DNA from: RGIG9115 sp045603225
GTDB lineage: Bacteria; Bacillota; Clostridia; UBA1381
NCBI GenBank assembly: GCA_045603225.1
Contig: JAZULT010000059.1
Location: forward strand, 1 to 8,267
Direction of reading: 5' to 3'
DNA: 8,267 nucleotides
Part shown: positions 6,806-8,267 of the stretch, piece by piece
How positions within the stretch are numbered: position 1 is the stretch's first letter
Layout: every line of letters starts with the position of its first letter
Made by a program: the position numbers and the translations under genes
Notes under the pieces: model-generated
The model's database searches: none
Told to the model about the DNA's origin: nothing
Seen by the model: only the letters and a program-made list of their open reading frames with translations

Positions 6806-6878
6806 CCTTAATTCAAAATCAGTTCCAAAGCACAGAGTTTAAAAATGCTCTGTGCTTTTTGTTTTGGAATTAAGGAGG
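6806..6878 (+). promoter_or_regulatory. Leader hairpin / putative attenuator overlapping the HTH gene's ribosome binding site
   Basis: An 11-bp stem AAAGCACAGAG (6827-6837) with CTCTGTGCTTT (6848-6858) around a 10-nt loop is followed by a T-rich run (to 6865), as in an intrinsic terminator. It ends only about 7 bp before the Shine-Dalgarno AAGGAGG (6872-6878), so there is no room for a promoter in between and the gene must be read through it. An outer pair, CCTTAATTC (6806-6814) with GAATTAAGG (6867-6875), covers part of the ribosome binding site. Transcription attenuation and/or translation control by sequestration are both possible. The ligand or factor is unknown. Confidence 0.55.
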
Positions 6879-6884
6879 AGCAAT

Positions 6885-7190
6885 ATGAAAAAACTAAAAG
6901 TCAACTTCACCACAATACCTAACGAAGCAATCCTGGACAAAAGACTCGACACATACGAGTTCAGAGTGCTATGTTATTTATGCAAATTATCTAACGAGGA
7001 AAATATCTGTTTTCCTTCCTACTCCATCATCGCTGCCAACATGAATATCAGCCGTTCCAAAACAGCAAATATAATCAATCGCCTTATCGATTTGGGTTAC
7101 ATTGAAAAAGAAAATCGAACAAGAGGTCGTGGCGGAAAAGGTTCTAATCTCTACACAGTATGTACGGAATACTATGAGGATGAAAAATAG
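6885..7190 (+). CDS. Small winged-helix DNA-binding protein, HTH_36-like
   Basis: 101 residues starting MKKLKVNFTT. The ATG at 6885 is chosen because AAGGAGG lies 6 nt upstream; an in-frame GTG at 6852 falls inside the leader hairpin and has no ribosome binding site. Residues 22-35 (YEFRVLCYLCKLSN) and 42-73 (CFPSY, IAANMNISRSKTANIINRLIDLGYI) match the helix-turn-helix pattern of the HTH_36 type found in replication initiators and regulators of plasmids, phages and conjugative elements. The wing RGRGGKGSNLY is at 80-90. There is no further domain, so it is likely a stand-alone transcription regulator or a shortened replication protein. It is followed within a few bases by a broken SLOG gene, a pairing that suggests leftover mobile-element cargo. 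Confidence 0.85.
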   Translation: MKKLKVNFTTIPNEAILDKRLDTYEFRVLCYLCKLSNEENICFPSYSIIAANMNISRSKTANIINRLIDLGYIEKENRTRGRGGKGSNLYTVCTEYYEDEK

Positions 7191-7191
7191 T

Positions 7192-7388
7192 CTGCCGAAA
7201 AGACTACGGATAGTATTGATTAACCATAGCAAATTCTGCGTGGTCTATTACGATGAAAATTATCTTACCTAAGGCGTAAAAATAGCCGACGTGATTTATT
7301 CGATTACCAACCAAAAAGCGGAACTGCTGTAGCCTATGACTATGCTGTGAGGAAGAAAAAACATATTATTAACACATTAATTACATAG
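7192..7388 (+). pseudogene. 3' remnant of a SLOG-family (DUF1273/YpsA-like) gene, frameshifted
   Basis: Two frames together read like the C-terminal third of clostridial SLOG proteins. In the first frame (about 7216-7269) the residues are INHSKFCVVYYDENYL, ending in a TAA at 7270. In another frame, from about 7281 to the TAG at 7386-7388, they are NSRRDLFDYQPKSGTAVAYD followed by YAVRKKKHIIN. The SGT...AYDYA...IIN pattern is the nucleotide-binding signature of the SLOG fold. At least one frameshift lies between 7266 and 7281, and the N-terminal two thirds of the usual protein is missing. The remnant follows the HTH gene directly, so the pair was probably an operon in a mobile element. A sequencing error could explain the frameshift but not the missing front. 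Confidence 0.7.
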
Positions 7389-7398
7389 CAGAATTTGC
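7229..7398. repeat. 11-bp inverted repeat bracketing the SLOG remnant
   Basis: GCAAATTCTGC (7229-7239) and GCAGAATTTGC (7388-7398) are perfect inverted copies 148 bp apart; the right copy overlaps the stop codon of the remnant. They could be inverted ends of a tiny deleted element or a coincidence, since they are short and partly AT-rich. Confidence 0.3.
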
Positions 7399-7405
7399 AA
7401 ATAAC

Positions 7406-7448
7406 AGAAGAATAAAATGTTTTCTTCTTAAAAAGTTGGTTTTTTTCT
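7406..7448 (+). terminator. Weak terminator-like hairpin
   Basis: AGAAGAA (7406-7412) pairs with TTCTTCT (7422-7428); a run of seven Ts follows only at about 7440-7446. The stem is AT-rich and the T run is displaced, so efficiency would be low. It is the only terminator candidate between the SLOG remnant and the next promoter. Apart from this, 7389-7488 holds no gene. Confidence 0.3.
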
Positions 7449-7488
7449 TGAATTTATTGTGCATTATATAGGAAAATAGCAAATAATA

Positions 7489-7517
7489 TTGAAAAATTGA
7501 ATTATATATGATATAAT
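7489..7517 (+). promoter_or_regulatory. Sigma-A type promoter of the sensor gene
   Basis: TTGAAA (7489-7494) and TATAAT (7512-7517) are separated by exactly 17 bp. The predicted transcript starts near 7524, giving a leader of roughly 50 nt before the ATG at 7573. No operator-like repeat is evident. Confidence 0.75.
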
Positions 7518-7572
7518 TTTATGCGGATATATGTAGCTTTTGAAAGTGTTATATATTTAAGAGGTAATAGAT

Positions 7573-8267
7573 ATGGCAATAACATATGAACGAAAAAAAC
7601 AAAGACAAAATAATATTTTATATACAATTGTTGCTGCAATTTTAATATTTGTAGTCTTTTTTGCAATGGTTGTATCTTTCTTTATTAAGGCTGAGGACGA
7701 TGCTTATGAGATGCTTCATATTCAGACAAAACAGATTAAAGACGATCTTATTTTGCAATTAAAATCAGACAGAGAAAACCTTACTACCATGGCAAACTTT
7801 GCGTCAAAGCTCTATGCTGACGGAAAAGGCTATGAGCGTATGTTTGATTCCTTTAAGCCAATCGGTTTGTTTTCAAGAATTGGTATACTTAACCCGGACG
7901 GCACATTTATCACAAAGGACGGAGTCTATGATTTAAGCGGACAAATTTCATTTGAAGAGCAGGCACTTCTGGGGGAACATATTACCGGTAGAACTTATAG
8001 CTATTCAATGCCCGATGATCAGGTAGTCCGTAGCTCTGTTCCGATTCAGGTGAACGGAGAAACTGTCGGTATTATGTATGGCATTATTAAAATCGAAACT
8101 ATCAACGAAAAATACAATAATATGGCAAAAGAGCTTGATGCTCAACTTTTCGTTTATGATAAGGAAACAGGAAAATTTATTATAGATACAATAAATGAAA
8201 AACCATCTGAACTGTCAAGTTTGAAAAACAGGGAGTATAATGACGGCTATTCATACGAAATGCTGGC
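7573..8267 (+). CDS. Membrane-anchored sensor protein with Cache-type extracellular domain, 3' partial
   Basis: The first 231 codons are present; the frame is open to the window end. The ATG at 7573 has an AGAGGT ribosome binding site 7 nt upstream. Residues 1-13 are basic (YERKKQRQN) and cytoplasmic, and residues 15-38 form a strongly hydrophobic membrane segment. From about 45 an extracytoplasmic region begins with a long helix and continues into a PAS/Cache-like fold: RIGILNPDG at 102-110, GEHITGR at 134-140, SSVPIQVNGETVGIMYGII at 154-172, and a second lobe LFVYDKETGKFI further on. This layout is usual in clostridial diguanylate cyclases with Cache sensors, and also in chemoreceptors and histidine kinases; the output domain lies beyond the window. 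It has its own promoter and looks like host chromosome rather than element cargo. Confidence 0.85.
   Translation, partial: MAITYERKKQRQNNILYTIVAAILIFVVFFAMVVSFFIKAEDDAYEMLHIQTKQIKDDLILQLKSDRENLTTMANFASKLYADGKGYERMFDSFKPIGLFSRIGILNPDGTFITKDGVYDLSGQISFEEQALLGEHITGRTYSYSMPDDQVVRSSVPIQVNGETVGIMYGIIKIETINEKYNNMAKELDAQLFVYDKETGKFIIDTINEKPSELSSLKNREYNDGYSYEML

Noticed and set aside
6852..6884. An upstream in-frame GTG start that would lengthen the HTH protein by 11 residues
   Set aside because: It lies in the terminator-like stem and would translate the Shine-Dalgarno site itself; the ATG at 6885 has an ideal AAGGAGG 6 nt upstream.
6987..7232. A reverse-strand frame of 81 codons over the HTH gene
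   Set aside because: It is antisense to a gene with clear family motifs and start signals, and has no motif of its own.
1..8267. CRISPR array, rRNA gene or insertion sequence
   Set aside because: No regularly spaced repeats, rRNA-like conserved blocks or transposase motifs are seen on either strand; the only repeats are the short ones listed.

Overview
The window looks like an AT-rich genome of a gut- or rumen-type Clostridia (Ruminococcus/Oscillospirales or Lachnospirales flavour). This rests on the base composition, the Firmicute-type Shine-Dalgarno sites, the consensus sigma-A promoters, and the protein families present: phage polyvalent proteins, HTH_36 replication-type regulators, clostridial SLOG proteins and Cache-type membrane sensors. 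The species cannot be fixed from the sequence alone.

Region 1 (1 to about 6566) is the right end of an integrated mobile element, a prophage or an integrative conjugative element. Most of it is one giant gene (2-6157) whose 5' end lies outside the window. It encodes a polyvalent protein: a chain of effector-like enzymatic modules fused to a long C-terminal part typical of proteins thought to be delivered with phage or conjugative DNA. In order I can see a zincin-like metallopeptidase with an intact HExxH, a PBECR-type (barnase/EndoU/colicin/RelE-like) nuclease with an HISKRH motif, an ADP-ribosyltransferase-like domain, a helical and charged linker with a duplicated short motif, and an LPD38-like C-terminal region with one hydrophobic segment.

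Region 2 (6158-6566) is the non-coding end of the element. It holds a possible small gene or remnant behind a good promoter, a perfect-consensus promoter pointing out of the element, a pair of 10-bp direct repeats, and finally the 3' end of a tRNA-Ser gene (T arm, acceptor strand, discriminator G and CCA) with no matching 5' half. I read this as the att junction distal to the intact tRNA-Ser, which should lie at the other end of the element outside the window.

Region 3 (6567-6884) is the flank. It has a strong terminator directly after the tRNA end, a second partial tRNA 3' end (11 bp) about 105 bp further on with its own terminator, and a structured leader ending in a terminator-like hairpin immediately before a ribosome binding site. 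Two tRNA 3' ends in tandem suggest repeated integration at this locus.

Region 4 (6885-7388) carries a small winged-helix HTH_36 protein and the broken 3' end of a SLOG-family gene, probably leftovers of an older element. Region 5 (7389-8267) returns to what looks like host sequence: a clear promoter and the first 231 codons of a membrane-anchored Cache-type sensor, possibly a diguanylate cyclase or chemoreceptor, cut by the window end.

How it fits together: a tRNA-Ser hotspot has received at least one large element, whose last gene is a polyvalent effector/structural fusion, on top of degraded remains of earlier cargo, next to a host signalling gene.
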